Below, one piece after another: positions 52,792 to 62,017 of a stretch of 64,000 nucleotides of DNA. Position numbers and translations under genes: made by a program. How positions within the stretch are numbered: the stretch's first letter is position 1; each line of letters opens with the position of its first letter. Source of the DNA: Sulfurovum lithotrophicum (GTDB lineage Bacteria; Campylobacterota; Campylobacteria; Campylobacterales; Sulfurovaceae); NCBI RefSeq assembly GCF_000987835.1, contig NZ_CP011308.1, positions 682,001 through 746,000 of the forward strand. The letters run 5' to 3'. The notes under the pieces are model-generated. The model was not told where the DNA came from. It saw only the letters and a program-made list of their open reading frames with translations, and did no database searches.

Positions 52792-53593
52792 ATACGAATC
52801 TGCCAAAAATGTATTCATCGATTCAATTGATATCGATGATTACATTGAACTAAGTACTTCTGTTAATGCCTATAAACAGTTGGAACACAGCATTGACAAA
52901 CCTTTAAAAATGATTCTTCTTTTTGGACGTCCTGGTACGGGGAAGAGTATTCTGCTCAACCGTATCCAGAAAAAACTGAAATATCAAAAAGAGATCCACT
53001 ACTTTGATACACCTTCTCTTAGTGAAAAAGAATTTTTTCATAAATTATTTAAAGTATTGACAGGAAAAGAATTGCCCCGGAATACAGAGGTGAATTTTTC
53101 TGCTTTGGTTGATTTTTGCAAGAATTTAAGAGGTGAAAGAGAGATCATCATCCTGCTGGATGAAGCACAGATGTATGGTCCGGATATGATGGAGAAGATA
53201 CGTCTTCTCTCTGACAGCAGAGCCGTAAAATTCGTTGTGTCTCTGCACAAAACAGAGAATGAAGACCTGATCGCAAAAGAGCATTTTCAATCCCGTATTT
53301 GGGAAGTGATTGAGCTGAAAAATGCCAACCATGAAGATCTGACAAACTATATACACAAAAAACTGCTTAAAAAGAATCTTTTCGAGATTGCAAACAGTAT
53401 TAAAGCAAGAGATATGAAAATGATCCATACATTTACCAAAGGGAATTTTCGCGAATGCAACAAACTTCTGTTTACGATATTTGAAATCTGTGAATATTAT
53501 GATATGAATGAGCCTGCAAAGATCAATTATGACAAAGTGCCAAAACGGATTATTGAAATGGCTGCGCTCAAACTAGGATATATAAATGTATGA
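52781..53593 (+). CDS. ExeA/MshM-like AAA ATPase (CtsP position)
   Basis: About 270 residues from ATG 52781, which overlaps the secretin end; a TTG 18 nt earlier is also in frame. Walker A is LLFGRPGTGKSILLNRI, Walker B-like IIILLDEAQMYG, and the sensor region is VKFVVSLHKTENEDLI. There is a C-terminal helical part. This is the AAA_22 layout of ExeA and MshM, which in other systems help place the secretin through peptidoglycan. No peptidoglycan-binding domain is fused here. It overlaps the next gene by 8 nt. Confidence 0.78.
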   Translation: MKSRYESAKNVFIDSIDIDDYIELSTSVNAYKQLEHSIDKPLKMILLFGRPGTGKSILLNRIQKKLKYQKEIHYFDTPSLSEKEFFHKLFKVLTGKELPRNTEVNFSALVDFCKNLRGEREIIILLDEAQMYGPDMMEKIRLLSDSRAVKFVVSLHKTENEDLIAKEHFQSRIWEVIELKNANHEDLTNYIHKKLLKKNLFEIANSIKARDMKMIHTFTKGNFRECNKLLFTIFEICEYYDMNEPAKINYDKVPKRIIEMAALKLGYINV

Positions 53594-54332
53594 TATTAAA
53601 CCTCTGGAAGAGGAGTGGGAAAGGTACCGAAGAAAAAAACGAAAACCTTTCTTCATATTGCTGCTTACTATTATTGTGCTTGGGGCCGGCGGAGTGTTCC
53701 TGTATTATATGAAAGAGAGAGGTTTGCTTGTGATCGATGAGAATGCGACACAGAAAACCAAAGTAGGACCAATCAATTTTCTTGAAAATAAACCCATAAG
53801 CAATTTGGAAGTGGAACAAGTTCCTCAACGAACACAAATACCGACTGATGAAATAACTGAAGATTCTTCAGAAATAGTGGAAAACCTCCCTATTTCCGAA
53901 GAGAGGCAGAAACGAAAACGGCCAAAAGTAAAAATGAATATTGTTACTACAGAAATGCCTACGGTCAAGAGTCAGAGTTTCAAAGAAGACAAGCAGCATA
54001 AAAAAGTACATCTTACGATTACAGAGTCATCGGGCAGAAATGCATTTAAAGAGGTGGCAAAGCGTTTCAAGGAGACACAGGATCCGGATGATTCACTTTT
54101 TTTAGCCAAAGCATATTATAATCAGGGACAGTATAAAAAAGCTGCCTATTGGGCGTTTCAGACCAATAATGTCAATAACAGTATCGAAGAGAGTGTTCTG
54201 ATATTTGCCAAAGCAAAAATGAAACTGGGCAAAAAACATGAAGCTATTCGTATTTTATCTAAGTACATCAAGCAGACAGATTCATTAGAAGCAAAAATAT
54301 TGCTGGGGCAAATAAGAAAAGGCAAATTATAA
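53586..54332 (+). CDS. MshN-like single-pass TPR protein
   Basis: 248 residues. A basic cytoplasmic start (EERYRR-like EEEWERYRRKKRK), one membrane helix (PFFILLLTIIVLGAGGVFLYY, about 21-41), a low-complexity periplasmic linker, and C-terminal TPR helices (FLAKAYYNQGQYKKAAYWAFQTNN, AKAKMKLGKKHEAIRILSKYI). Its position between the ExeA-like and GspE-like genes is that of mshN and, from memory, of Cj1472 in Campylobacter jejuni. It is a probable scaffold within the trans-envelope machine. Confidence 0.68.
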   Translation: MYDIKPLEEEWERYRRKKRKPFFILLLTIIVLGAGGVFLYYMKERGLLVIDENATQKTKVGPINFLENKPISNLEVEQVPQRTQIPTDEITEDSSEIVENLPISEERQKRKRPKVKMNIVTTEMPTVKSQSFKEDKQHKKVHLTITESSGRNAFKEVAKRFKETQDPDDSLFLAKAYYNQGQYKKAAYWAFQTNNVNNSIEESVLIFAKAKMKLGKKHEAIRILSKYIKQTDSLEAKILLGQIRKGKL

Positions 54333-54395
54333 CTATATATTATATTTATAATTTTTATATTATAATAAACGAATAAAAAGGGGCGGTGTCATCAA

Positions 54396-56135
54396 ATGGT
54401 TAAATTGATAGAAATAATGTTGGATGAAGGATTGATAACGAAGGAGGCTATCTCCGCTTTGGTAAAGAGCAGACCTCCCAAAAAGATATCTTTTGCCAAT
54501 CTTGTAGCAGAAAAAATGATAGATCTGCATACAGTAGAGATCTTTCTTGCCAAGAAGATCAGACAGGGGGTTATCACTCTTTCCCATCTTGAGAAGATAG
54601 AGGGTATAGATATAACACCTATCCTTGAAGAGGTTGCAAAGCAGCTGAATGTCGAATATGTGGATTTGGATTCTGTTGAGATCGATATGAAGCTCTTTTC
54701 CAAAGTTCCCTATAAGCAGCTTTTGAAGTATAACGTCATTCCTATAGAAGAGAATGACCTGAATGTTCTTGTTGTCTTTGATGACCCCCTCGATATGGCT
54801 GCACAGGATGCCGTACAAAGACTTTTCCCGAAAAAACCGATTAAGATCGCTATGGCAAAGCCCAGTCAGATACGTCAACATTTACACAGACTTGAAATCA
54901 ATGAGAGTATCAAGAGTCTTGTAGCTGAGATCCGTCAGGACCTGAGCCAGGAAGGCAGTCTTGAAGAGAACAGTGAAGAGTCACCGGCTGTTTTAAAACT
55001 GATAGATATCATTCTAAAATCAGCAATTTTTATACGTGCGAGTGATATTCATATAGAAGCAACGGAAAAAAGCTGTATCGTAAGAGAACGTGTTGACGGT
55101 ATGCTGCGACAGAGTTTTATTTTTGACAAAGATATTTTTAACCCTCTGGCCTCACGTATGAAACTGCTTTCAAATTTGGATATAGCAGAGAGGAGAAAAC
55201 CTCAGGATGGACGTTTTTCCGCAACGGTATCCAAACGAGATTTTGATTTCAGGGTTTCGACATTGCCGACTATTTATGGAGAATCCATTGTCTTAAGGAT
55301 TTTGGATAAAACAAAAGCAATGATCAGGCTTGAAGAGGCTGGTATGAGCAAGTTCTGTTATGACAGGTTCTCAGAAGCAATCAAGGTACCTTACGGGATC
55401 GTGCTAGTCACGGGACCTACCGGTTCCGGTAAAACAACTACGCTTTATGGTGCCTTGAATGCGATCAAAGATGTCAAAGACAAGATCATTACGGTTGAAG
55501 ACCCGGTGGAATATCAGATGACGGGACTACAGCAGGTACAAGTACATCCGAACGTAGGTTTAACATTTGCAACAGCACTGAAGTCTATTTTAAGACAGGA
55601 TCCTGACAAGATCATGATCGGAGAGATCCGGGATCAGGAAACATTGCGTATTGCTATTCAGGCAGCACTTACCGGACACCTGGTACTTTCAACGCTGCAT
55701 ACCAATGATGCGATCTCAGCAGTAACGAGAATTCTGGATATGGGTATAGAAGAGTATCTTGTCTCTGGTGCGCTGGTTGCCATACAGGCACAAAGACTTG
55801 TTCGAAAGATCTGTACCCATTGTAAAAGAGAGACGGTACTGCCGGTTAATCTTTTGAAAGATATAGAACAGTATTTGCCGGAAAATCCGAAATTTTATGT
55901 AGGCGAGGGATGTAAAGAGTGTGATTACAGCGGATATCTTGGACGGGAAATGATTTCGGAAGTTCTACCGATCAGCGAGACGTTTACCAGAATGATCGCC
56001 AGAAATGCGTCAAAAGAGGAAATGACCAGACAGGCAATGGAAGAGGGCTTTGTCAGTATGTTCGAAGATGGTATTCATAAAGCACTTGAAGGAAAAACAA
56101 CGATTGAAGAAATTTACAGGGTGGCAAGATTATGA
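54396..56135 (+). CDS. GspE/PilB-type assembly ATPase (MshE/CtsE-like)
   Basis: 579 residues. N-terminal MshEN-type domains (about 1-160) precede the motor: Walker A VTGPTGSGKTTTLYGAL, Asp-box EDPVEYQMTGLQQVQVHP, Walker B ILRQDPDKIMIGEIRDQET and His-box GHLVLSTLHTNDA. A tetracysteine zinc motif follows (CTHC ... CKECDYSGYLGR). The hexameric ATPase drives polymerisation or secretion from the cytoplasmic face. MshE N-terminal domains in some bacteria bind c-di-GMP; I did not verify the binding motif here. It overlaps the GspF gene by 4 nt. Confidence 0.9.
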   Translation: MVKLIEIMLDEGLITKEAISALVKSRPPKKISFANLVAEKMIDLHTVEIFLAKKIRQGVITLSHLEKIEGIDITPILEEVAKQLNVEYVDLDSVEIDMKLFSKVPYKQLLKYNVIPIEENDLNVLVVFDDPLDMAAQDAVQRLFPKKPIKIAMAKPSQIRQHLHRLEINESIKSLVAEIRQDLSQEGSLEENSEESPAVLKLIDIILKSAIFIRASDIHIEATEKSCIVRERVDGMLRQSFIFDKDIFNPLASRMKLLSNLDIAERRKPQDGRFSATVSKRDFDFRVSTLPTIYGESIVLRILDKTKAMIRLEEAGMSKFCYDRFSEAIKVPYGIVLVTGPTGSGKTTTLYGALNAIKDVKDKIITVEDPVEYQMTGLQQVQVHPNVGLTFATALKSILRQDPDKIMIGEIRDQETLRIAIQAALTGHLVLSTLHTNDAISAVTRILDMGIEEYLVSGALVAIQAQRLVRKICTHCKRETVLPVNLLKDIEQYLPENPKFYVGEGCKECDYSGYLGREMISEVLPISETFTRMIARNASKEEMTRQAMEEGFVSMFEDGIHKALEGKTTIEEIYRVARL

Positions 56136-57382
56136 TGAAGTATTTTAATGTAACAGTAATGGAACGTGGGCAGAAAAGATCTGAATTGATTAAAGCAAAG
56201 AGTAAAATGAATGCAGTAAGGATTGCAAAGAATAAATTCCCTGCAGCTATCATATCCAGAGCTGTAGAGACTGCTGCACCTGTTGGAGAGACTCTTTCAG
56301 GTATTCTTGGTAGGATCAAAAAAACTTTTAAAACAAAAATTCCCATCAATGATAAAATATCCACCATCAGACAGATTGCCGTTATGACAGATGCAGGTAT
56401 TCCTATTACCGATACCCTGGAAGATGTGGCAGAAAATACGGACAATCCGAGACTCAAAGAAATCTATTATAAAATGAACAGTGATATCAATGCGGGTAAC
56501 AGTATGTCGGATGCTATTGAGCCTTATGTAGAGGAGTTTGGACAGGTTGCATTGGCTATGACCAAGCTGGGTGAGAGAACGGGTAACATTTCGGAATCGT
56601 ACTTTAAACTGGCAAAGATTCTTGAGAGTATCCGGGACAATACCAGAAAATTCAAAAAAGCGATCCGTACACCGCTGATCACTCTGGCTGCAATGGCTAT
56701 AGCATTTACTATTCTTATTATGGTAGTTGTTCCTAAATTCAAGGATATTTTCGATAAGTTCAAAACAGATCTTCCTATCCCAACTCAGATACTACTGAAA
56801 CTGGAGTGGGCACTCAATAACTATGGCTTACTGATCCTTGCTATTTTAGTTGGTGGTATTTTTGCCATCAAGTATTTTTATCAGAATAATATGGATTTCA
56901 AATATAAGATGGATAAGCTGATGATCCATCCCAAATTCTATCTGATCAATAAAGCGATCTTTCTTTCGACAATGCATAGATATAATCTGGTATTCGGTGA
57001 GCTGGTGCGGTCAGGTATCCCCGTTTCTGAAGCTTTGGAGACTGCAGTAGGAATGGTGGACAACCTTGCGATCAAAGAGAAACTGCTGACAGTCAATGCC
57101 AACATCGGCCGTGGTATGAACCTGGCCGAAGCCTTTGCTCTGACAGGGCTCTACCAGAATATGCTTCTTCAAATGATCAAAGCGGGAGAGGCCGGTGGTC
57201 AGCTAGATGCCATGCTGGAGAAAGTAACAGATTATTACGATATGGAGTTTCAGGATCTTATTGACAACCTTGCAGCCTATATTGAGCCAGTACTGCTCTT
57301 TTTCATTGCGGGGTTGGTACTTTTGATGGCACTGGGGATATTCATGCCGATGTGGGATCTTGGTAAGGCGGTTAAAGGGTAG
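56132..57382 (+). CDS. GspF/PilC-type inner-membrane platform protein (MshG/CtsF-like)
   Basis: 416 residues. Two repeated T2SSF domains are visible: KISTIRQIAVMTDAGIPITDTLEDVAENTDN...ALAMTKLGERTGNISESYFKLA, and STMHRYNLVFGELVRSGIPVSEALETA...MLLQMIKAGEAGGQLDAMLEKVTDYYD. Membrane helices follow each domain, the last being LFFIAGLVLLMALGIFMPMW. It is the rotor on which pilins are assembled. No pilin, minor pilin or prepilin peptidase gene follows; the operon ends here at a hairpin. Confidence 0.9.
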   Translation: MMKYFNVTVMERGQKRSELIKAKSKMNAVRIAKNKFPAAIISRAVETAAPVGETLSGILGRIKKTFKTKIPINDKISTIRQIAVMTDAGIPITDTLEDVAENTDNPRLKEIYYKMNSDINAGNSMSDAIEPYVEEFGQVALAMTKLGERTGNISESYFKLAKILESIRDNTRKFKKAIRTPLITLAAMAIAFTILIMVVVPKFKDIFDKFKTDLPIPTQILLKLEWALNNYGLLILAILVGGIFAIKYFYQNNMDFKYKMDKLMIHPKFYLINKAIFLSTMHRYNLVFGELVRSGIPVSEALETAVGMVDNLAIKEKLLTVNANIGRGMNLAEAFALTGLYQNMLLQMIKAGEAGGQLDAMLEKVTDYYDMEFQDLIDNLAAYIEPVLLFFIAGLVLLMALGIFMPMWDLGKAVKG

Positions 57383-57399
57383 GGCTTAAGCATAGCCCT
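57381..57399. terminator. Hairpin after the secretin operon
   Basis: AGGGCT, loop TAAGCAT, AGCCCT, starting at the GspF stop codon, in the convergent gap to kdsB. No long T-run follows, so a factor-independent terminator is only probable. Confidence 0.5.
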
Positions 57400-57434
57400 C
57401 TCTGCGTGACAGGCATATATTTCTGTCCTACTTT

Positions 57435-58154
57435 CTAAAGCCGGTGGAACTTCACGGCTTTTTCCAGATCCTCCTGGGTATCGATACCAAAACTTTTTGT
57501 ATCCACTTCTACCATGGCGACGGCATAACCGTGATGTAAGACACGCAGTTGTTCGAGCTTCTCTATATCTTCCAGCGGTGCCGGTGTCAATATGCAGAAC
57601 TGTCGCAGTGCACGTACGGTAAATCCGTAAATCCCCAGGTGGCCTTTGTAGCTGTCGAAATGATGGTCTCTCGGGTAGGGGATCTTGGCTCGTGAGAAGT
57701 AAAGTGCCATATTGTCGGTATCGGTAACCACTTTGACGATATTTGGGTCATCTGCTTCTGGATTGGTAATGCGTTTATAACAGGAGTTCATCATGATCCT
57801 GTCATTGCGGGCATTCTTTTTGCTCAGGTCGTAGATAGCCTGTACCACTTCATGTTCGATAAAGGGTTCATCTCCCTGCACATTGATCACGATCTCATCA
57901 TCGGAAAGGCCGAGTTTCTGTGCCGCTTCGTAAATACGGTCTGTACCGCTTTTATGGGTATCGGATGTCATTACGGCATCAATACCGTGGTCTCTGGCTA
58001 TATCGATCACTTCCTGTGCATCGGTAGCGATGACCGCGGTATCGATATTCTGTACGGCCATGGCTGTTCTGACCACCATGGGTATGCCACCTATATCGGC
58101 AAGTACTTTGTTTGGAAAACGGCTGGAACCTATACGTGCGGGAATGATGATCAT
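57435..58154 (-). CDS. kdsB: 3-deoxy-manno-octulosonate (KDO) cytidylyltransferase
   Basis: 239 residues. The nucleotide-binding start is IIIPARIGSSRFPNKVLADIGGIPMVVRT. ATDAQEV, MTSDTHKSGTDRIYEAA, VINVQGDEPFIE and SRAKIPYPRD are CMP-KDO synthetase motifs. It activates KDO with CTP for attachment to lipid A, so the cell makes lipopolysaccharide or lipooligosaccharide. It is divergent from hemH, with the 267-bp inverted-repeat element between them. Confidence 0.93.
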   Translation of the reverse strand: MIIIPARIGSSRFPNKVLADIGGIPMVVRTAMAVQNIDTAVIATDAQEVIDIARDHGIDAVMTSDTHKSGTDRIYEAAQKLGLSDDEIVINVQGDEPFIEHEVVQAIYDLSKKNARNDRIMMNSCYKRITNPEADDPNIVKVVTDTDNMALYFSRAKIPYPRDHHFDSYKGHLGIYGFTVRALRQFCILTPAPLEDIEKLEQLRVLHHGYAVAMVEVDTKSFGIDTQEDLEKAVKFHRL

Positions 58155-58202
58155 GGTAAAACCTTTTGTATGTATTTATGTATGATTTTACACTCTCTAT
58201 GC

Positions 58203-58208
58203 TAAAAT
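58203..58208 (+). promoter_or_regulatory. Probable -10 hexamer TAAAAT, ancestral hemH promoter
   Basis: GC-TAAAAT-ACGGG lies 18 bp before the left inverted repeat. A TTTACA about 17 bp upstream could be its -35. If real, the hemH transcript begins just before the element and carries all of it as a 5' leader. Confidence 0.45.
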
Positions 58209-58226
58209 ACGGGACTTTATTACTAT

Positions 58227-58493
58227 AAGGCACCCCTAATAATAGGTGACACTCACAATGGGTTTTACAAATGTGAGATTGTGCAAGAGATTTTTGAGTC
58301 CTAGCCATAGCTAAGACAATGAAATATCTTGTGCAAGATTGCGTTTATAAAGCTCACCCTTCGGGCATCATCAGCTTTCGCCTATGCGTTGTTACTCTTT
58401 TTCGACTTAGCTAAGGCTAGGCCGTCAAAAGAGTGCCTAGCCTAGACAAAAGCTGAAGATGTTGTGAGTGTCACCTATTATTAGGGGTGCCTT
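58227..58493. mobile_element. 267-bp MITE-like element with 32-bp perfect terminal inverted repeats
   Basis: The left arm (58227-58258) begins AAGGCACCCCTAATAATAGG and is matched 32 of 32 by the reverse complement at 58462-58493. Internal sub-stems include CCTAGCCATAGCTAAG (near 58301) with CTTAGCTAAGGCTAGG (near 58409), and ACTCTTTT...GTCAAAAGAGT around the latter. No ORF of useful length lies inside, and no clear target-site duplication is visible. The element fills most of the 342-bp kdsB-hemH gap and ends 3 nt before the first hemH ATG. Confidence 0.7.
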
Positions 58494-58496
58494 GGA

Positions 58497-59447
58497 ATGG
58501 AAAAAATGAAACAGGCACTGTTGCTTCTCAATATGGGCGGCCCTAACAATATTGAAGAGGTAGAACTCTTTTTGCGTAATATGTTTGCGGACAAGAACAT
58601 CCTTACGATGAATCCTTACATGAGAAAATTCATCGCCAATATCATTATCTCCAAGCGACTGGAGGACGTCAAAGAGAATTATCGTTTGCTTGGCGGAAAG
58701 TCTCCTCTGCCGGAGCTGACGGAAAAGCTCATTGCAAAGCTGAAAACCCGCCTGGACCTTCCTGTCTACCCGGCAATGCGCTATGTGCCTCCTTTTGCAG
58801 ACAAAGCACTCTATGCCTGTCAGAAAGATGGAGTGGAAGAACTGATACTCTTTCCAATGTATCCCCAGTATTCTACAACCACGACACTCTCTTCGATTGA
58901 AGATATAGAAGAACGCTGTGAAGCAATGGGGTATACACCGAAGATCACGTTGATCGATCCCTACTATGATGACTACACCTATATCGAAGCCTGCTGTGAG
59001 AAGATCTTTGAGGCGGCGGAAGGCAAAGAGACCAAAGAATATGATCTTCTGCTTTCGGCACATGGGCTGCCTATGAGTATTATCAAGGCGGGAGACCCTT
59101 ATCAGAATCAGGTGGAGGGGAATGCTTCGGCGATCAAAACCTACCTGGCCTGTAAAGGGGTTGAATTCCACGATATCAAACTGGTCTATCAGTCAAAAGT
59201 AGGTTCCTCAGCATGGTTGGAGCCGAATCTGGTGGATGTATTGCGTAATCCGACACATAGAAAAGTGCTGATCTACCCGCTGGCATTTACGCTTGACAAC
59301 TCTGAAACCGTGTTCGAGCTTGATATAGAACACAGAGAGATCGCGGAGAAGATAAAATATGAAGACTATATCGTCGCTTCGTGTATGAATGACAGCGACA
59401 GATTTGTGGAGATGATCGTTGATAAAGTCAGAACTTTACGAAGATAG
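58497..59447 (+). CDS. hemH: Ferrochelatase
   Basis: 316 residues (or 313 from ATG 58506, which has a better-placed ATGGAA upstream). The start is ALLLLNMGGPNNIEEVELFLRNMF. LILFPMYPQYSTTTTLSS, LLLSAHGLPMSIIKAGDPYQNQ (catalytic His), YQSKVGSSAWLEPNL and a C-terminal NDSDRFVEMI complete the family pattern. It inserts Fe2+ into protoporphyrin IX, the last step of protoheme synthesis. Its 5' side is occupied by the inverted-repeat element. It overlaps the VanZ-like gene by 29 nt. Confidence 0.92.
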   Translation: MEKMKQALLLLNMGGPNNIEEVELFLRNMFADKNILTMNPYMRKFIANIIISKRLEDVKENYRLLGGKSPLPELTEKLIAKLKTRLDLPVYPAMRYVPPFADKALYACQKDGVEELILFPMYPQYSTTTTLSSIEDIEERCEAMGYTPKITLIDPYYDDYTYIEACCEKIFEAAEGKETKEYDLLLSAHGLPMSIIKAGDPYQNQVEGNASAIKTYLACKGVEFHDIKLVYQSKVGSSAWLEPNLVDVLRNPTHRKVLIYPLAFTLDNSETVFELDIEHREIAEKIKYEDYIVASCMNDSDRFVEMIVDKVRTLRR

Positions 59448-59787
59448 ACTTCATTTGAAGATCCTCTTCTGGATCGCACTTTTCGGTTCCTATATCGCTG
59501 CAATTGTGCCGCAGGAGATTGCGCCGACACTGGGTCCTCTTTCGGACAAATGGACCCACTTTCTGGCATTTGCCGTGTTGACGCTGCTGCTGCGTCTCTC
59601 CTATCGTACAAAAGTCTTATCGACAGTAGCGATGATGCTCTTTTATGGTGTATTCATCGAGATCTCTCAGTATTTCACACCCAATCGCAGTACAGAATTT
59701 CTTGATGTGGCCGCGGATGCCATCGGTATCGCCATTGGACTTCTGCTCTACGCCGGATTGGAGCGGGTATGTGATGCAGACCGTTAG
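59419..59787 (+). CDS. VanZ-like membrane protein
   Basis: 122 residues with four predicted membrane helices: KILFWIALFGSYIAAIVP, KWTHFLAFAVLTLLLRLSY, VLSTVAMMLFYGVFIEISQYF and DAIGIAIGLLLYAGL. The VanZ-family pattern D-K-x-x-H-F-x-A-F and E-x-x-Q-x-F-x-P-x-R-x-x-x-x-x-D is present. The function of the family in non-resistant bacteria is unknown. Overlaps on both sides (29 nt with hemH, 14 nt with the IMPACT gene) indicate one transcript. Confidence 0.78.
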   Translation: MIKSELYEDRLHLKILFWIALFGSYIAAIVPQEIAPTLGPLSDKWTHFLAFAVLTLLLRLSYRTKVLSTVAMMLFYGVFIEISQYFTPNRSTEFLDVAADAIGIAIGLLLYAGLERVCDADR

Positions 59788-60325
59788 GCAGAGTTGCATC
59801 CATCCTACTGAAGTGAACCGTTCAAAGTTCATTGCCTACCTCGTGCCTATTGACGAGTATGACGGTTTGCAGGAACAGCTGAAGAAGGAGCATCCTAAAG
59901 CCAATCATATTGTATATGCACTGCGGTATCTGAATGAATACGATCAGGTCATTGAGAACAGTTCAGATGACGGAGAGCCGAAGGGATGCGCGGGTGTACC
60001 GGCTTTGAATGTATTGCGTGGTGAAGAACTCATCAATTGTGCCGTTTTGATCGTGCGCTATTTCGGCGGTATCAAACTTGGTACCGGTGGGATGGCCAGA
60101 GCGTATGCTCTCACAGTTAAGAATGTAGTAAAAAATGCTGAAGTTGCAGTGTATGAGAAAGAGACCTCATACGAATTTGAGACCGTTTACAGTCAGATAG
60201 ATAAAACGCTTTATGTATTAAAACAGTATGGTATTGTGCGGATCGAGCGTGATTATGGTGTTGATAGTGTGAAGTGGAAAATTTACGGAAGTGAAGAGAA
60301 GATCAAAGGATTCACCCAACGCTAA
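59774..60325 (+). CDS. YigZ/IMPACT-family protein
   Basis: 183 residues from ATG 59774. The IMPACT core is VNRSKFIAYLVPI, HPKANHIVYALRY, SSDDGEPKGCAGVPALNVLRG and VLIVRYFGGIKLGTGGMARAY. A C-terminal ferredoxin-like domain follows (YEFETVYSQIDKTLYVLKQYG). Bacterial members are thought to regulate translation or bind nucleic acid; the precise role is unknown. Last in the hemH operon. Confidence 0.85.
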   Translation: MQTVRQSCIHPTEVNRSKFIAYLVPIDEYDGLQEQLKKEHPKANHIVYALRYLNEYDQVIENSSDDGEPKGCAGVPALNVLRGEELINCAVLIVRYFGGIKLGTGGMARAYALTVKNVVKNAEVAVYEKETSYEFETVYSQIDKTLYVLKQYGIVRIERDYGVDSVKWKIYGSEEKIKGFTQR

Positions 60326-60333
60326 GGGTTGGG
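60315..60333. terminator. Hairpin between yigZ-type gene and glnB
   Basis: CCCAAC, loop GCTAAGG, GTTGGG followed by CAAAAAG, overlapping the end of the plus-strand gene in a convergent gap. It is usable from both directions. Confidence 0.55.
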
Positions 60334-60370
60334 CAAAAAGATGAGAGTGCCTCCTGAAAACATTTAGTCA

Positions 60371-60712
<342 letters not shown>

Positions 60713-60724
60713 TTAATATACTCC

Positions 60725-61897
60725 TTATATACTGCGTTTAAATTCTGGGTAGGCTTCCATACCGCATTCGATGGCATCGATACCTTCGAGTTGTTCATCA
60801 TCTTCAGCACGTAGCTGGAAGACCTTGTTGATACTGTAGATTATAGCAAATGATAGTGGAAAAACAATAGCACCTACAACCACTACGCCCTTGAGTTGGG
60901 TTAAAAAGCTGACTTCAGTGAAGATGCCCACGGCAAGTGTTCCCCAGATACCGTTGACCAGGTGGACAGATAGTGCACCCACGGGGTCGTCCATTTTGAG
61001 TCTGTCAAAGATCGGTACGAAGAGTACGACCAGTGCCGCACCGATGGCTCCGATGAGAATAGGAGTGTAAATGTTATAAAGGTCTGGGCCAGCTGTAATG
61101 GCAACCAGGCCGCCAAGCGCACCGTTGAGGATCATTGTGATATCGAACTTCTTGTAACGGAAGTAGGTGAGCAGCCACGCTGTAATGGCACCGGAGAGGC
61201 CGGCTGTATTGGTATTCATGATGGTCAGTGCTACAGCATCGGCATTCTCTTTTGTAGAGATGGCTCCCACGGAACCGCCGTTGAATCCGAACCATCCTAT
61301 CCAAAGCAAAAAGGCCCCCAGTACGACCAGTGGAATGTTGGAAGCGGGGATGACCTGAATGGCACCACTCTTTTTGTAACGTCCGCGTCTTGGACCCATA
61401 ATAAGAATGGCCGCTACCAGTGCCCATCCGCCCGTAGAGTGAATAACGGTCGATCCTGCAAGATCGTGCATACTCGAAATATCAAGGAAAGTGCCGGAAA
61501 GAAAATTGGCTCCCCAGGTGATGTTGACGATGGTGGGGTAGAGGAAGGCGCCTATAATGACCGTAAAAATCACTAGTGGAATAATGCGTGAACGTTCACT
61601 TACCCCGCCGCTCATAATATTGATGACCTTTCCGACAAAGGCCATCTGGAACAGAAAGAAGGCATATTTGTTAATGCTGTCCTGGTGGTCCCAGCTCCCA
61701 AAGGCATACTGGTAGCCGATAAGTAGAAAGGACATTGAGGCAACAGCATAGATCATTGTATTGACCGTGAGTACAGAAGTGACGTTCTTGGTTCGAACCA
61801 GTCCCGCTTCGAGCATGGCAAAGCCGGGTACCATCAAAATGATGAGTGTCATGGCAAAGAGTGAAAAAAATGTATCTATTACATAATGCATATCCAT
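60725..61897 (-). CDS. amt: Ammonium transporter (copy 1, no signal peptide)
   Basis: About 390 residues from ATG 61897, preceded by AAGGAG 7-8 nt away; the frame opens 15 codons earlier. About 11 membrane helices. Pore elements are MLEAGLVRTKN, SSMHDLAGSTVIHSTGG (first pore His), LLWIGWFGFNGGS and LSVHLVNGIWGTLAVG (second pore His). It conducts ammonium into the cell and is paired with the P-II gene behind it. It differs markedly from copy 2, so it is an old duplication or a separate acquisition. Confidence 0.92.
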   Translation of the reverse strand: MDMHYVIDTFFSLFAMTLIILMVPGFAMLEAGLVRTKNVTSVLTVNTMIYAVASMSFLLIGYQYAFGSWDHQDSINKYAFFLFQMAFVGKVINIMSGGVSERSRIIPLVIFTVIIGAFLYPTIVNITWGANFLSGTFLDISSMHDLAGSTVIHSTGGWALVAAILIMGPRRGRYKKSGAIQVIPASNIPLVVLGAFLLWIGWFGFNGGSVGAISTKENADAVALTIMNTNTAGLSGAITAWLLTYFRYKKFDITMILNGALGGLVAITAGPDLYNIYTPILIGAIGAALVVLFVPIFDRLKMDDPVGALSVHLVNGIWGTLAVGIFTEVSFLTQLKGVVVVGAIVFPLSFAIIYSINKVFQLRAEDDEQLEGIDAIECGMEAYPEFKRSI

Positions 61898-62017
61898 AGA
61901 AATCTCCTTGAAACTTGAAAATGGTGTGAGTAAGTGTATCAAGTAATAAAATGAAAAGATAGGGAAAAGTGATTAATAAGTAGTCATATTGTAGAAAAAT
62001 ATTTTAATTTTTTAGGG

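Noticed and set aside
58227-58493. Heme riboswitch upstream of hemH
   Set aside because: Perfect 32-bp terminal repeats fit a mobile element better, and no known riboswitch class matches; RNA regulation is kept only as a possibility in the findings.
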